DNA of 64,000 bases from positions 21,831,734-21,895,733 of the forward strand of contig JARZZO010000014.1 in NCBI GenBank assembly GCA_030544215.1, read 5' to 3'. Made by a program: the position numbers and the translations under genes. Position 1 is the first letter of the stretch, and each line of letters starts with the position of its first letter. Of this stretch, positions 12,314 through 24,434 are shown in pieces. Below the pieces are notes generated by a model. The model was given only the letters and a program-made list of their open reading frames with translations, had not been told where the DNA came from and did no database searches. This stretch comes from Zantedeschia hybrid cultivar. Lineage: Eukaryota > Streptophyta > Magnoliopsida > Alismatales > Araceae.

Positions 12314-12861
12314 GCGCCAGAAACCAGGTTTCCTGGTTCGACCCGAGGGCTTCACCCTTGAACCCCGGGCACCCCGAAAATCCCAAAATCAAAGGGGGAA
12401 GGAGAGAAACTCAACCACACAATCATGCTTACGAAAACACGATCACAAACACCGTCGTTCCCACATGGAATCCCCCCTAAGCATGCTCAATCTATCCCCC
12501 AAACACCACGTCACGCCGAGAATCACACGAATCATCACATGCAAGGTTCGTCCCCCTACCGGTTCTCGAACTCCTCCAAGCTCCTCGCCGCCGACCCGTC
12601 TCGCCCCACGCCGCCGCCGGTATCCTCGAGGACGCCGCCACTCCGCCGGGACGTCGGCCGCCGTCCGGAGAAGGGAACGCCGCGAGGAAGGTGGTGGAGG
12701 TAGAGGTGAGAGGTAGGGAAGCTATGGAGTAGTTGGAAGAGGAAGAAGAGGAAGGGAAGGGAGGAAAATCGCCGGAGAGGGCGGAGAGAGCGAAGAGAGA
12801 GAGAGTGAAGGTGAGAATGAGGGAAAGAAGGGGAGGCTCGCGGGGTCAACCAGAATTCTGC

Positions 12862-13186
12862 TAAAACGCGTCGATCGAGGCAGACGCCATTCAGTCTGAC
12901 AGGACGGCCGTACCGACACCGGTCTGAAACGCGTCGCCCACCGCGGACGCCGTTCAGACGACAAGACAGGCCGTACTGACAACGCTCTGGCGCCGTACCC
13001 TGACACCGCAGGTGTCGTAGTCTGAAACGCGTCGACCGAGCTGGACGCCGTTCAGACAAATCTGACAGGGCCGTACTCTCGCGGCCCGAAACCCGCCCAC
13101 GTGGCGCAATAACCGACAGACCCTAAATGGCGTCCACACACCCTGACGCCTTTTGAAAGGCGTCGAGCACTGTTGACGCCATTCAG
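12862..13186. repeat. Five palindromic modules in C, upstream group
   Basis: Left arms start at 12868, 12931, 13029, 13130 and 13160, each followed after 10 bases by GACGC; the last two form a pair 30 bp apart. On the inferred minus orientation this group lies upstream of the CT-rich leader, that is in U3. Confidence 0.8.
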
Positions 13187-13277
13187 CCAGAAATCTCAAG
13201 ACCCCTCCAGGGTCCAAACCAGGGGATCCGGCCCGAACCCGACCCGAATACAGAACCCGAAATCTCAGTCATTACAG

Positions 13278-13597
13278 AACTGGAGACGGCCTGGACCGAA
13301 AACACAGTTCTTAAGGCCGAGATCCAGGACAAGGCCGAAAAGCGGTATACGGAGCACCGTCGCCACGCCGAGGAGGTCTCGGCTCTGAAGGCAGATCTGG
13401 AGGCCAAGGCCGAAGAGGCTGCTCATACAGTTGTGGCGAGCTACAAGGCCGGTCCGGATTTCGCCGAGGAGATAATGGAGGCTCGACTCGAGGCAGCGTC
13501 GTCCGTATTCAGTCTAGGGCTGGCTATCGCCCAAAAGGCGTGCCCGGCCGTAGATCTGACCGGCATCGGCCTTCCGACGGACGAGGAAGGCGATGAG
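13278..13597 (+). pseudogene. B antisense gene, exon 3 continued
   Basis: The frame continues directly from 10598 across element C (duplicated GAACT) and encodes a charged, heptad-like coiled coil (KAEIQDKAEKRYTEHRRH, then EEVSALKADLEAKAEEA), ending in LPTDEEGDE, where A1 was inserted with target duplication ATGAG (13593..13597). No stop in this part. Confidence 0.75.
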
Positions 13598-13787
13598 TGT
13601 AGACACGCTAATTTTGACGTCATTTTGAGTAAATTTCATATCATATAATAATGCCTCATAATGGTCTGATAATTAATCATTAATTAATTTTTATTGATCT
13701 TTTTAAGTGTCGGGTTTAACAGACATGTTTTAAGTTAATCAATTGAATTGATTTTAGTTCAAATTTCAGTTAAAATATACATAATTC

Positions 13788-14084
13788 TAAAAGGCGTCGA
13801 CTCATGTAGACGCGTTTTAGAGTTTATTCCTATTTTAGCGTTTAAATTTGAATTTTAATTAATTGATTTATTAGCTAAAAGGCGTCTGTAAGGTTCGACG
13901 CTTTTTAGGTTTCCTAAGCTGTTTTAACTTCTCTTCCGGATGTTTATCCTTATCTTAATTAGGGTAAAAGACGTCTACCCATGTGGACGTTTTTTATCTA
14001 ATAAAGATAAAGATAAGTTTTCCCGGATATTTATCCTTATCTTAATTTAATCTGAAAGGCGTCATCCAAGGTGGACGCGTTTTA
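13788..14084 (+). promoter_or_regulatory. Quartet of palindromic modules in A1 U3, 88-89 bp spacing
   Basis: Left arms start at 13794, 13882, 13971 and 14059, spacings 88, 89 and 88. Each has the form AAANGCGTC, 10 variable bases, GACGCNTTT (the third uses ACGTC and GACGT). Spacers are GACTCATGTA, TGTAAGGTTC, TACCCATGTG and ATCCAAGGTG. All four lie 125 to 390 bp upstream of the TATA box. Equivalent quartets occur in every A LTR of the window. Confidence 0.85.
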
Positions 14085-14183
14085 GATAATTACAGATAAA
14101 GATGAATTAATCAGTAATTATCTGTCGATTAAAGTAGATAAATCTTAGATTTTTCTATGTTAATCGCGAACGCAGAAAATGCC

Positions 14184-14190
14184 TATAAAT
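14184..14190 (+). promoter_or_regulatory. TATA box of the A1 5' LTR
   Basis: TATAAAT in a GCCTATAAATACC context, conserved in all A LTRs; a start near 14215 is inferred. Confidence 0.7.
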
Positions 14191-14927
14191 ACCTTGCATC
14201 TCAAGGAGTTAAAAAAAAAAGGAGAGAGAGAATTATAGAGCCACAGCGTTATAGCAATTTGAAGATCGAAGCAACCACGCCGGAGCGCTGCCATTTCCAG
14301 AAGTCGGCATCCTTATTCAAGATCTTCATCTCTTCAAAGCTTCGACCAACTGGACTGGGCATAAGTTTTTCATATCTGAATTTCATTTTCATTCATTAAT
14401 TCCATATCTCATATTCACTTCATGCAACACACACCACATCATTAATTTTCCAAAACCCATCTGTTCTAAAGGGGTTTCAAAGTCATTTAAAACAAGTGAG
14501 TTGTTGTTTTAAACATGTTTATAATCATGGTTAACTTTGATATTTCCATTTAGATTCTCATCACTATATCTTCTTTATTTTTCTGTCTCTCTGTCTGCTG
14601 CATCCAACAACTGAATAACAAGAAATCAAAAGAGGGAAATCAAGCAAAAGCCAGGAGAACTTCTGGACGATCCTCAACATTCAACAGCAAGAACGAAAAA
14701 ACAAAGAGGCTCTCTTTCTTCAGCCGGCTGAAGGAGGGGAACCAAGGACTCATTCTTCCGCGTTCGAACAGGTAGGCGATCAAACTCTTTTGAAGCTTTT
14801 TAGTTAAAAGTTTCTGGCGATCACAGCACCTTAGTTGCATTTTTTTATAGGTTAATTTACCCTAAACAACATAGTTTTTTTTTTCACATTAATCACACGA
14901 GCAAATTTTCAGCACCTACAGCTCTTT

Positions 14928-14945
14928 TGGCGATCACGATGGGAC
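14928..14945 (+). other. Primer binding site of A1
   Basis: TGGCGATCACGATGGGAC begins 7 bases after the LTR. Its complement fits a tRNA 3' end (CCA, one discriminator base, 7-base acceptor strand, 5-base T stem). Ogre elements are known to use tRNA-Arg; the match to tRNA-Arg here is likely but not checked. Confidence 0.65.
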
Positions 14946-16056
14946 TTGGTCTCGCCGTCTTTTAATTTCTTTTGTTCTTGTTATCATCATATCGGGCACC
15001 CACGGTGCACCACTTGTGTCTTTCGACACGTTCTCACCAATTGGTGAGTGTTTAGTTTGTTTAATTTCCCTCGTGCACCACGTGCACACCCCAGTGGCAA
15101 GATCTTGCCTCCCCTTGATTAGTTCAAAAGCTGTTTTTTGTGATAAAATGCTGTGTGATTGCGTGATTTCTTAGTTGTTTAGTTAGTAAATCATCATGTT
15201 TAAAATCTGAAACTAAAAATCTTTGCATGAGTTGATTGTTTACTGTATTTTTCCCTGTTTAAGGAGGATTCGACCCAGAAAATCCTTCTGGAAATCTGTT
15301 TCTGCGAACTAAAAAGCGTCCAGTAACACCGACGCGTTTCAAAACCGCGTCAGGACACCTGGACGCTTTTTAGCCTCCAGATTATCTCTGTCGTTTACAT
15401 CTGTTTCTGTGAAATAATTAAATTCTGTGTTGAATAGCGTCGACAATCATCGACGCGATTCAGACAGTTTTTAGTTATTTTCCAGGTCTTCTCTGCTGTT
15501 TGCATCTGTTCTCTGCGAAAGAATTAAATTCTGTGTTGAATAGCGTCGACTATCATAGACGCTATTCAGACAGTTTCTTAATTATTTTTCAGTTTCCAGA
15601 TTTCTATGTTGAGTACTAGCTACACATTACTCTATTAAGCATTAGAGGCCATCCAGGTCGCAGGGCATATGCATTGAGGCTAAAACCCTCCTTTTCTTAG
15701 GAACACATTACTCGACGTTAACAACTCTCTCTGATTGGGTTGGTCCCTTGATCAGACTAGAGAAGTTGACGTTGAGACCTCCATAAGTCCCCAAAATCAA
15801 GGTATTCCTCCTTGATCATCGGGCTGGTTGTACCAATTGAAGTCCCGGCTAGATTCCGAAAGCGTTGTGAGAGAGAACCTTAGAGAATAACGGTGGAAAT
15901 CAAACTGAAACTAGGATCCTTCCCTGAGCGAAATTGTGGTTTAATCCAATTCAAATAACTCAACAAGGAATCCTGAAATCACGTTAAGCATCCACTTGTT
16001 TGATTAATCTCTGCACAACTTGTTTGATTAATTTTCTGAAAAGAGAATCTAATATA
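14946..16056 (+). promoter_or_regulatory. 5' leader of A1 with four palindromic modules
   Basis: Non-coding leader between primer site and gag. Modules have left arms at 15316, 15347 (a pair 31 bp apart), 15437 and 15543. Their outer arms change together: the first pair uses AAAAA/TTTT-type ends, the last two TGAATAGCGTC with GACGCTATTCA or a close variant. The rest holds no recognisable feature. Confidence 0.7.
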
Positions 16057-19000
16057 ATGTTGCTGCGATCAGGCAGAGATTTGAGTATGGCCCAAGACGC
16101 CATTATCAACTACGAGGGAGATGCTAATGCCCCTCGCAATTCAGATTTCAACTACGAGAACGGGAGAGATGCTGATGCCTCTCGTAATTCTGTCCCCATT
16201 CCAGTTCGACACGACGGGAATGTCCGAACTCCTCTTTTTAATCCGCACGATCAATATCATGATCTTCCTCCGCATGAATATGCGATTCCTAATCCTGACT
16301 TTGAGGGGGACATGAATCAGCATGATCCCTCATCCTCCGATCCTATGGATCTTGTCAATGCTCTGGGAGTTCTTGCCTCCCGACTGGACCCTCAGCAGTT
16401 CGAGGCGATCCAGTCTATCTTGAAGGGGAAGGCACCCATGCAGCCTGCTGAGCCGAACCCTGTGGCCCCCCCCGTTGTCCCTCAACAACCTCCTCCTCCT
16501 CCTTATATCCAACCGGCCATGGAAGGCCTTCATCTTACTTCTCGGCCAACTGGGCCACAACTTTCGTCATCCAGGCAACCGGCTAGACCGCAGACGCCCA
16601 TTTATCAAAATGCCCTCGGGCATGGCGGAAGCTCTGCCGGGCCTCATCCTTATTACCCTCCTTGTCCAACGTACTCTAGGCAACAGGCCTATCAGGTACT
16701 TCCTCCTCCTCCTCCTCCCCAGGCAGATCTGACCACGCAGACGTTGCTGGCCAAGATGGAGCGCATGGATGAACAGTTCAACAATCTCCAGAAAATGATG
16801 GGGGTTAAAGCTGTGCCAGAAATTAACTTACCGAGCCTGCCAGTGTTCCATCTGCCACCCTCTGAAATGCCAGTGTATCGAAAGTATAACGGTACTGGTA
16901 ACCCCTTCACGCACCTGAAGGAGTTCATGTACGAATCCTCTTTCTGGCAGAATGATAAGAGGTCATTGGCTTTCTTGTTCAGGAGATCTCTAGAGGGACC
17001 AGCCCTCGAGTGGTTCTTTTCTTTGGAACCCTCCGAAGTAGAGGATTACGGTATCGTTTCACGCAAATTTATCCAACGATACCAGGACAGAGTTGCACCC
17101 TCCTTGTCTATCACGGACCTCATTGCAGAAAAGATGAAACCGGATGAGGAGTTTGTCAGTTTTGCTGACAGGTGGCGGGGCCTGGCTGAAAAAGTGAAAG
17201 ATCACTTGTCTGAATCTGAACAAGTGAAAATGTTAATTTCTAACGCCACTCCCCAGTTCAAGCTAGTCCTCTCCTTGAACAACTTGACGAACATGGCAGA
17301 GCTCTATGAAAGGGCACGGTACTGCCAGAATGCTTTCAAGGACGCTACGTTCTCTAGCGTCTTTGATCCTCACAGACCTAGCAAGCCTCTACCTCGGAAG
17401 CCTGCAGTGCCAAATTCTCCTAGCTCAGGTCCAACTACTGAGGGCACGCTCTCTCACGAGCAGGTCAGTACCATAAACAATAATTCGCCCCAATTTGTGA
17501 GGAATCAGCAGTACCAGAGGCCGCCACAGCCGAGCCAGCAGGGGTACAGGCAGCAGCAGAACCCCCATTACCAACAGCAGTACCAGCGGCCCTAGCAGCC
17601 GAATCAGAACCAGTTACAGCAACAGCCGCAACGGCAACAGCAGTATCAGCAGCCACATCAGCAGCAACAGCAACAGCCACAGTACCAGCCGCGTGCACCG
17701 CCGGCGTACCACAATGTCCCTCCTCCTGGTGACTACAACCAACAAAGGAGACCTTCAGGCCCGAAAAGGGCAGAGTACCCGGCCCTCCCAGAATCCTTGG
17801 CGGATATTTTCAGCGCTTTAATGGCAGCCAATGCCTTAGTTTTGCCAAGGGAGAAGGCCGTCTGGCCTCAAAACGCCGATACGTCTAGGTATTGCTATTT
17901 CCACAGACAACCTGGGCATACCATTGACACCTGCTTCCAATTCAGAGATTATATCCATGATCTCAATGAGCAGGGCGGCATAGACTGGGAGGAAATGAAG
18001 AAGTACATAACAGCCCTGAAGGCGAGGAGACCGCAGCAGCAGCAGCAGCAAACAAGACCACCGGCACAGGCAGTAGCACCACCCAACATGGGAATAGTGC
18101 AGAATCCACTCCCGGAGCATCAGAACCAAAACCAGGTTGCTCCCATCTTGACGAACAGCCAGTCTGAGGCTGGTCGTGGGCAGCAGTGGAGAGTAGAGGA
18201 CTCTTCCTCTCTTTGTTCAACAGGTCACGTTCAAAGTACCGCAGAGCGACCACCGCGCCGCACCATCCACATACCAAGGCCACAACCCGTTACCATTACC
18301 CCCATACCCACACCTACATATCACTCGCCCACACCCAATAACCCATTACCACTACCCGCCTTCCTTAGACCCATTACACCCCGCACTCCTACGCCTCCAT
18401 CATATAACCCCCCGCAAACCAATAACGCACCCCTTCTACCATCTAGGCCGCTATTACGCATACCATTTCCTACTTCACCCACTACCACTACCGCCTATCC
18501 AGATATGCCTTTGCCATCTAGACCATTATTACGCGTACCATTCCCCACTTCGCCAACCGCTTACCCATCCACCATCCAACCCTCTAGGCCTTTAATCTGC
18601 ACTACGCCATCACCACCTAGCCCTACGCCATCACCTACCTACCAACCCTCTACGCCATCCGCACCGTCCAACCCTGCGGTACTTAAAGTGTCACCCGGAT
18701 CCTCCACGGTTGAGGAACACGCGCTCCGGAGCGGAAGGATTTTCAACAAGGTCTTTCCTCAGTCCACAGTAAGAGACGGCCCATCACAGCCGACTGAGGA
18801 AGCCCATAATGAAGAGAGTGCGCCAGGCACTCAATATGACTTGTTGAAACACCTGGATCGGACACCGGCACGGATTACTATACTCGAACTGATCAAAAGA
18901 TCTAAGAGTCACCAAGAAGCTTTAATGGAATATCTGCAAAAGGTGATGGTCAATGAAGACGTGCCGGTAGAGAAGATTGCAGCACTACTAGTTCCTCAGG

Positions 19001-20661
19001 GGGATCAGCCCTCCATTACATTTCATACATCGGAACTAGCACCGCCAGCAGCCAGAAGCATGGCTCTGAGTATCACGGTCAACATCTGTAAGAAGGCCGT
19101 GGATGCATGCCTGGTCGACACAGGGGCTTCGATCAATGTTTTACCTCCGAAGACCCTGGAGCTGTGCGGTGTGCCCAAAGAAAAATGGCTGCCCAGCCCC
19201 ATATCAGTAACAGCATATGACAATTCTACCCGTTCTCCTCTGGGAATGGTTTATTTAAAGGTGGAGTTGGGCCCTGTAAGTCATGCGGAGGTTGAATTTC
19301 ACATCTTGGAAATCGACCCTTCCATAAATGCCATTTTAGGTCGTCCTTATATTAAAACTCTCGAGGCGATTCCTTCTACGAATCATCAATGCCTCAAATT
19401 TCCTTACAAAGGACGAATAATTAAAGTAACGAGCATGCCGATCCTTGCTGCTGCTCATTCCTTGAACATTAAGTCTGCTGTTTCACCTGGCCGACAACCT
19501 TTTCTGTCGGTATTACAGGTCTACCGTCCAGTGGCTGATCCGCTGAAAGCCGCTACTATTTCTCCATACCCATTAAATGCTATCAAAAGGGGGAAGTACA
19601 TGAGTACCCCAGGATGGAGGATTATGATGAAGAACGGCTACGAGCCTGGGAAAGGTCTGGGCACACAATTGCAAGGCAGGACCACTCCTGTCAGAAATCA
19701 TCGAGCAGCACCTGGAAGTGGTCTGGGCTATAGGCCAATAAAATTGAAGCAAGACCCAGTTCAGAAAGCAGAGATCAAAGAAGGTCCGAAGATCTGGGAG
19801 GCAATGTCTACACCACCCAAAGAAGGCCGAGATCCCTTAACATGGACCCTGTGTACGCACTTTGTAAAAGGGCCCATACTTAGCTATGACAACACGGTAG
19901 TCATTACTTCCTGTTTTGACTTCCATGATATATATGGGAGGGATTTGGCCAGACATTGCTCTGAACTACTTACGTACCAATCCTTGGAGGCTCTGCGGCC
20001 TATGAAAAGGAGGAAATTCCATGACCCTGAATGTGAATGGTACAGGTGGTTCGATCTGAGGGACCTGTATATTGCACTGAACAGACTATTTCTGGATCCT
20101 GCAGAACCTAAGTGGCCGCCGCAGATTGATGAACTAATTGAAAGCCCTGGTGCTATATTTGACAAGCGGATACTGCTGTCCGAAGAGACTGATGAAGGGG
20201 AGCCAGATGACCCCTATGAACCTGGTTATACGACAGATCTGCTCTGGAGGGGGACATATCCTTCACATGTCTTCATGCTCCATACTCTTTTCCGTACACT
20301 GCTCTTGACCCCGACTTGGTCGCAGGTCGTAATTGAAGATATTCCACGGGCTCCGCCCGTCATGATTACTCTGTCCCCTCGGGACATTATACCACAACCT
20401 CCTCTCGATCTAGAGAGGTTGTATAATCTGATCTGGGACATATTACTATATGATCCCCCTAATCCTTTGGCCTTGGTGCCACTTCCTCTGTCTGATTCTC
20501 CTCCCATTTATATTCATTCCTGTTTTATGTTTAATTCTTTCATTTTCCAAAAAAAAACGCCAATTTGGCAACAAATTCTTCCCAAATCCTCATTGAGGAA
20601 ACATCTTACTTGTCCGATTGGACCCCATCGCGCGGGTCCTTCGGTCAAGACTCCCTTCTAG
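16057..20661 (+). pseudogene. A1 gag-protease polyprotein frame (one nonsense codon)
   Basis: The first ATG in frame is 16057 (MLLRSGRDLS). The retrotransposon gag capsid region lies around residues 280-460 (EGPALEWFFSLEPSEVEDYG), then a Gln/Pro-rich stretch, an atypical C-X2-H-X4-H-X4-C knuckle near residue 612 (CYFHRQPGHTIDTC), Pro-rich sequence, an aspartic protease near residue 1020 (VDTGASINVL, then ILGRPY) and a G-patch near residue 1185 (GYEPGKGLG). The frame is broken by a TAG at 17593..17595 where A2 has CAG. Its last 97 bases overlap the RT frame in the -1 register. Gag forms the particle; the protease matures the polyprotein. Confidence 0.85.
20541..20661 (+). other. Protease/RT frame overlap with A9 tract
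   Basis: The gag-protease frame (to 20661) and the RT frame overlap in the -1 register. A run of nine A (20549..20557) lies in the overlap and could serve as a slippery site. A2 keeps nine bases of A; A3 has one T in the run. Ogre elements are known to remove an intron near this point, so splicing (possible acceptor TATCCCAG near 20716) is an alternative way to join the frames. Confidence 0.5.
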
Positions 20662-23600
20662 ATTTACTCTGCCCCTCCCCTCGGGAGGATTCTCTTGTAT
20701 TTCCACTTGTATCCCAGGATTTTCATCCTGCTTCGTCTTCCTTAGGTTATGATAGTGAAGTTAGGCAGTCTAGTCAGGTTAGTCAGCTTAGGAAGTCTAG
20801 GAAGCCTAAGGGTAGGCAAATTCCAGATAGATACCTCCAGGACTTAGCTGATAAGTGCTCTTCTTGCTCTTTGATCCCTCAGCTTCTAGAAAATCCAATT
20901 AAGATGCCAGAAGATTGCATGGACGATGAGTTAGTTAATGATGGGTACGGGGTATATGAATTAGTACATGAAAAGGACCCCATTGAGGAAGACGACGAGG
21001 ACGCAGCTGAGGCATATGCCAGTGGAGTAAAGAGATTCGATGAACCCTCAGCTGCCGTAGAAGAGCCTACCAAAGAAATTAATTTAGGGACTGAAGACGA
21101 ACCTAAGGTTGTCCTCGTCAGTAAAAATCTTTCTACAGAGAATGAGAACGCAATGGTACAAGTACTCAAGGACTATAAGGACACTTTCGCCTGGAGTTAT
21201 GAGGATATGCCGGGGTTAGACTCGTCTTTAGTTGAACACAGGTTGACATTAAAGGAAGGAGCTAGCCCGGTCAAACAGAAATTAAGGCGATTCCACCCAC
21301 AAATGGCTTTAAAGATGAAGGAAGAGGTCGATAAGTTGCATAAAGCCAAATTTATTAGAGTTGTCCTTTATCCACAATGGGTGGCCAATATAGTCCCGGT
21401 TATGAAGAAAGACGGAAAGGTCAGGATTTGCATTTACTTCCGCGATTTGAACCGGGCGTGTCCTAAAGATGATTTTCCATTGCCTCATATTGATGTACTC
21501 ATCGATAACACCGCTGGCTATGAGACGTTATCATTCATGGACGGATTTTCAGGATATAATCAGATTAAGCTGGCAGAAGAGGATCAAGAGAAAACATCAT
21601 TCACTACACCTTGGGGAACATACTGTTATGTTGTCATGCCATTTGGATTAAAGAATGCTGGAGCCACTTATCAAAGAGCTATGATGGCAATATTCCATGA
21701 CATGATGCATATAGATCTGGAAGTGTATGTGGATGACTTATTAGTTAAATCGAAAACAAAGGCTGAGCATGCTAAAGTTTTGGCAAGGGTATTAGAAAGA
21801 TCGAAAGAATATCAGTTAAAGATGAACCCCAAGAAATGTGTATTCGGGGTATCTTCAGGGAAATTGCTTGGATTTATCGTCAGTAAACGGGGAATTGAGA
21901 TCGATCCTAACAAGGCGAAGGCTATTAGAGAAATGCCACCTCCTAAAAATTTGAAAGAGTTGAGAGGATTAATCGGGAGGTTGCAATTTATTCGCCGTTT
22001 TGTCTCTCAGCACTCACAAAGGTGTAAGCCTTTTTACGAGCTTACCAAGCCGGGAGTCAAATTCGATTGGGACGATAAGTGTCAGGAGGCATTCGATGGA
22101 TTGAAGAATTATTTAGCAAGTCCTCCTGTTTTGAGACCACCATCTCCAGGCAAATCATTGATACTTTACATTTCAGTCCTGGATGATGCAGTGGGGGCTG
22201 TCCTAGCACAAGAAGATGAAGAAGGAAAAGAGAGGGCAGCCTACTATCTCTCCAAACTTCTCAACCCCGCTGAACAGAGATATACGGCGATGGAGAAAAC
22301 ATGTGCAGCATTGGTTTGGGTTGTGCAGAAACTGAAGCATTATTTTCTGGCCCATGAAGTCCATCTCATCGCTAGGATGAATCCGATCAAATTTCTTCTG
22401 GAGAAATCTGTTCTTACTGATAGGTTAGCACGATGGCAAAGCTTTCTATCTCAATTTGACATCATTTATATCCAGCAGAAAGCGATCAAGGGCTATGCCA
22501 TAGCAGAACATCTTGCTCATCATCCCCTTCCTCGATTTGATCCAGTCCGATCAGAGTTTCCGGATGAGGAACTGATGTCCGTAAATCAAATCAGAGATGA
22601 TATGTGGACTCTGCATTTTGACGGAGCTTTGAATTCTCATGGAAAAGGGATCGGTATTGTTCTGTTATCACCTGAAGGTATCACCATTCCACAAGCCTTT
22701 CAGCTTGATTTTCCAGTTACAAACAATATAGCTGAATACGAGGCACTTCTTGCTGGTCTCGAGGCTGCTCATTTCCATGGTGCCACCAAACTCAGGATCG
22801 TAGGTGATAGCCAACTGATTATTCGCCAAGTGCTGACTAAGTATCGAACTCTCGATCCCAAGCTCAAGCCTTATCAAGAGCTTACTTCTGCTTACTCAAA
22901 GCTTTTCACGAAATTGATCTTTGTCCATGTCCCTAGGAATCAGAACATCTTAGCTGACGCTCTAGCTTCACTCGCATCTTCTCTTGATTTTCCAATCAGC
23001 AAACAATCTGAATCAATCATAGTTCATAGGCGTCTTTCACCTGCCGTGAAAGATCCTTCATTCCTTAGAACTAAGGAGAAGTTGCTGAAGAAAGTCAGAG
23101 ACGGAGATATCATTGAGAAAAGGGAAATCATGTTAATGGAGCTGTTAGAAGAGATGGATGATGAATAGAAGCCATGGTATTATGAAATTGCAAAATATTG
23201 TGAAGATCAATCGTATCCTGAGGAAGCTACGACTGAAGAGAAGAGAGCTATCAGGAGAGTTGCTCAAAGATACACCCTAGTTGGGGGAGCATTATACAAG
23301 AGAGGTTTTGATGGAGTTCTTCTGAGATGTCTAGACGAAGATGAGCTTTAGAAGGTTATGGAAGGAGCTCATAGTGGAGTTTGTGGTGGTCATGTCAATG
23401 GACAGATGTTAGCAAAGAAGATCCTTAGACAAGGATTTTATTGGCCAACCATGGAAGAAGATTGCGTAGGATATGTTCGTAGGTGTGCTAAGTGTCAACT
23501 TCACGCCGACAAAATTCATTCTCCTGCATCTTCACTCCATCCTGTTTCTTCCCCATGGCCTTTCTCCATGTGGGCTTTCGACATCATTGGACCTCTTGGT

Positions 23601-24434
23601 AATCCAGATTCCGGCATCAAGCAAAAATCTTTCATTCTCACGGCAACGGAATACTTCACCAAGTGGGCAGAAGCTGAAGCATACGTGGAGATCAAAGCAT
23701 CAACCGTCTGCAAATTCATCATGAAGAACATCATCACCCGATTTGGAATTCCAAGCACCATCGTCACCGACAATGGACCACAGTTCGTGTCACAGGAACT
23801 GAAGGATCTCTGTAACAGGTATAAAATTGCATTGCATCATTCATCTCCTTATTATCCGCAAGGCAATGGCCAAGCAGAGGCAACAAATAAGACTTTGATA
23901 AAAATCATCAAAAAGACGTGTAAATCTAACAAATTCACAGATTGGCCAGAAAAATTGGTTGAGGCTCTATGGGCCTACCGAACTTCAATCCGCACACCTA
24001 CTGGGCAAACTCCTTATTCCTTAACATTTGGAATGGAGGCGGTAGTTCCATATGAGATCCTTATACCGTCCTTAAGAGTACAATTGAATAAGGAATTTTC
24101 CATTGATGAACATCGTTCAGCACTCCTTGCTCAATTGGAACTTTTAGACGAGAAAAGATGGTCAGCTGCTAATCATGCAAAAGTTTATCAAAATAGACTA
24201 GCACGTTTTTATCAAAAGAAAGTCGTTGAACGTAAGTTCAAAGTCGGTGAAATGGTTGTTAAAAGAATTTTTATAAAACCTGGTGGTCCGCGTTCTAAGC
24301 TCCAACCCAACTGGGAAGGACCTTATGTTGTATCGCACGCTTTTCCTGGTAACGCTTATCGTCTTGTTAATGCAGAAGGAGAAGAGTTAAAACATCCCTG
24401 GAATGGTTTACATCTTAAGAAATACTACCCTTAG
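20565..24434 (+). pseudogene. A1 RT - RNase H - integrase frame (two nonsense codons)
   Basis: Order by approximate residue from 20565: RT 240-420 with YVDD near 387 (21726..21737), first RNase H 500-620, second archaeal-type RNase H from 685 (FDGALNSHG, TEYEALLAG-like, GDSQL), integrase H2C2 zinc region 931-980, core Asp near 1005 (FDIIGPLG) and 1067 (TDNGPQF) and Glu near 1103 (NGQAEA), C-terminal strand ending LKKYYP. Breaks: TAG at 23166..23168 (CAG in A2) and TAG at 23349..23351 (TGG in A2). RT motif RICIDFRDLN has Tyr in place of the first Asp. Three changes make this pol non-functional. Confidence 0.9.

Larger units (their letters stand above)
10599..13277 (-). mobile_element. Solo LTR C (Tekay/Del chromovirus-like)
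   Basis: A 2679 bp insertion with TGTAA...TTACA ends and a perfect 5 bp target duplication GAACT (10594..10598 and 13278..13282). It interrupts exon 3 of the B antisense gene, whose frame resumes exactly after it. Read on the minus strand it ends GGGTCGTTACA, the 3' LTR end I associate with chromoviruses of the Tekay/Del group, so minus orientation is inferred. No gag or pol frame is present. A CT-rich stretch near 12840..12740 (minus) looks like a transcript leader. It carries 12 palindromic modules of the same design as those of family A. Confidence 0.75.
13598..14920 (+). repeat. 5' LTR of A1
   Basis: It starts TGTAGACACG and ends CAGCACCTACA. U3 carries four palindromic modules upstream of the TATA box (14184..14190); a transcript start near 14215 is inferred. 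R/U5 contains CT-rich and CA-rich stretches and no coding frame of interest. Confidence 0.9.

Noticed and set aside
11958..13186. CRISPR-like array or bacterial repeats
   Set aside because: Units are inverted repeats with 10-base centres, not direct repeats with 30-base spacers, and the DNA is plant nuclear.
10599..13277. C as a DNA transposon
   Set aside because: TG...CA ends, only 5 bp of terminal inverted symmetry and a 5 bp target duplication fit a solo LTR; no transposase is present.
14928..14945. A tRNA gene at the A primer site
   Set aside because: Only the 18-base 3' complement is present; there is no tRNA body on either strand.
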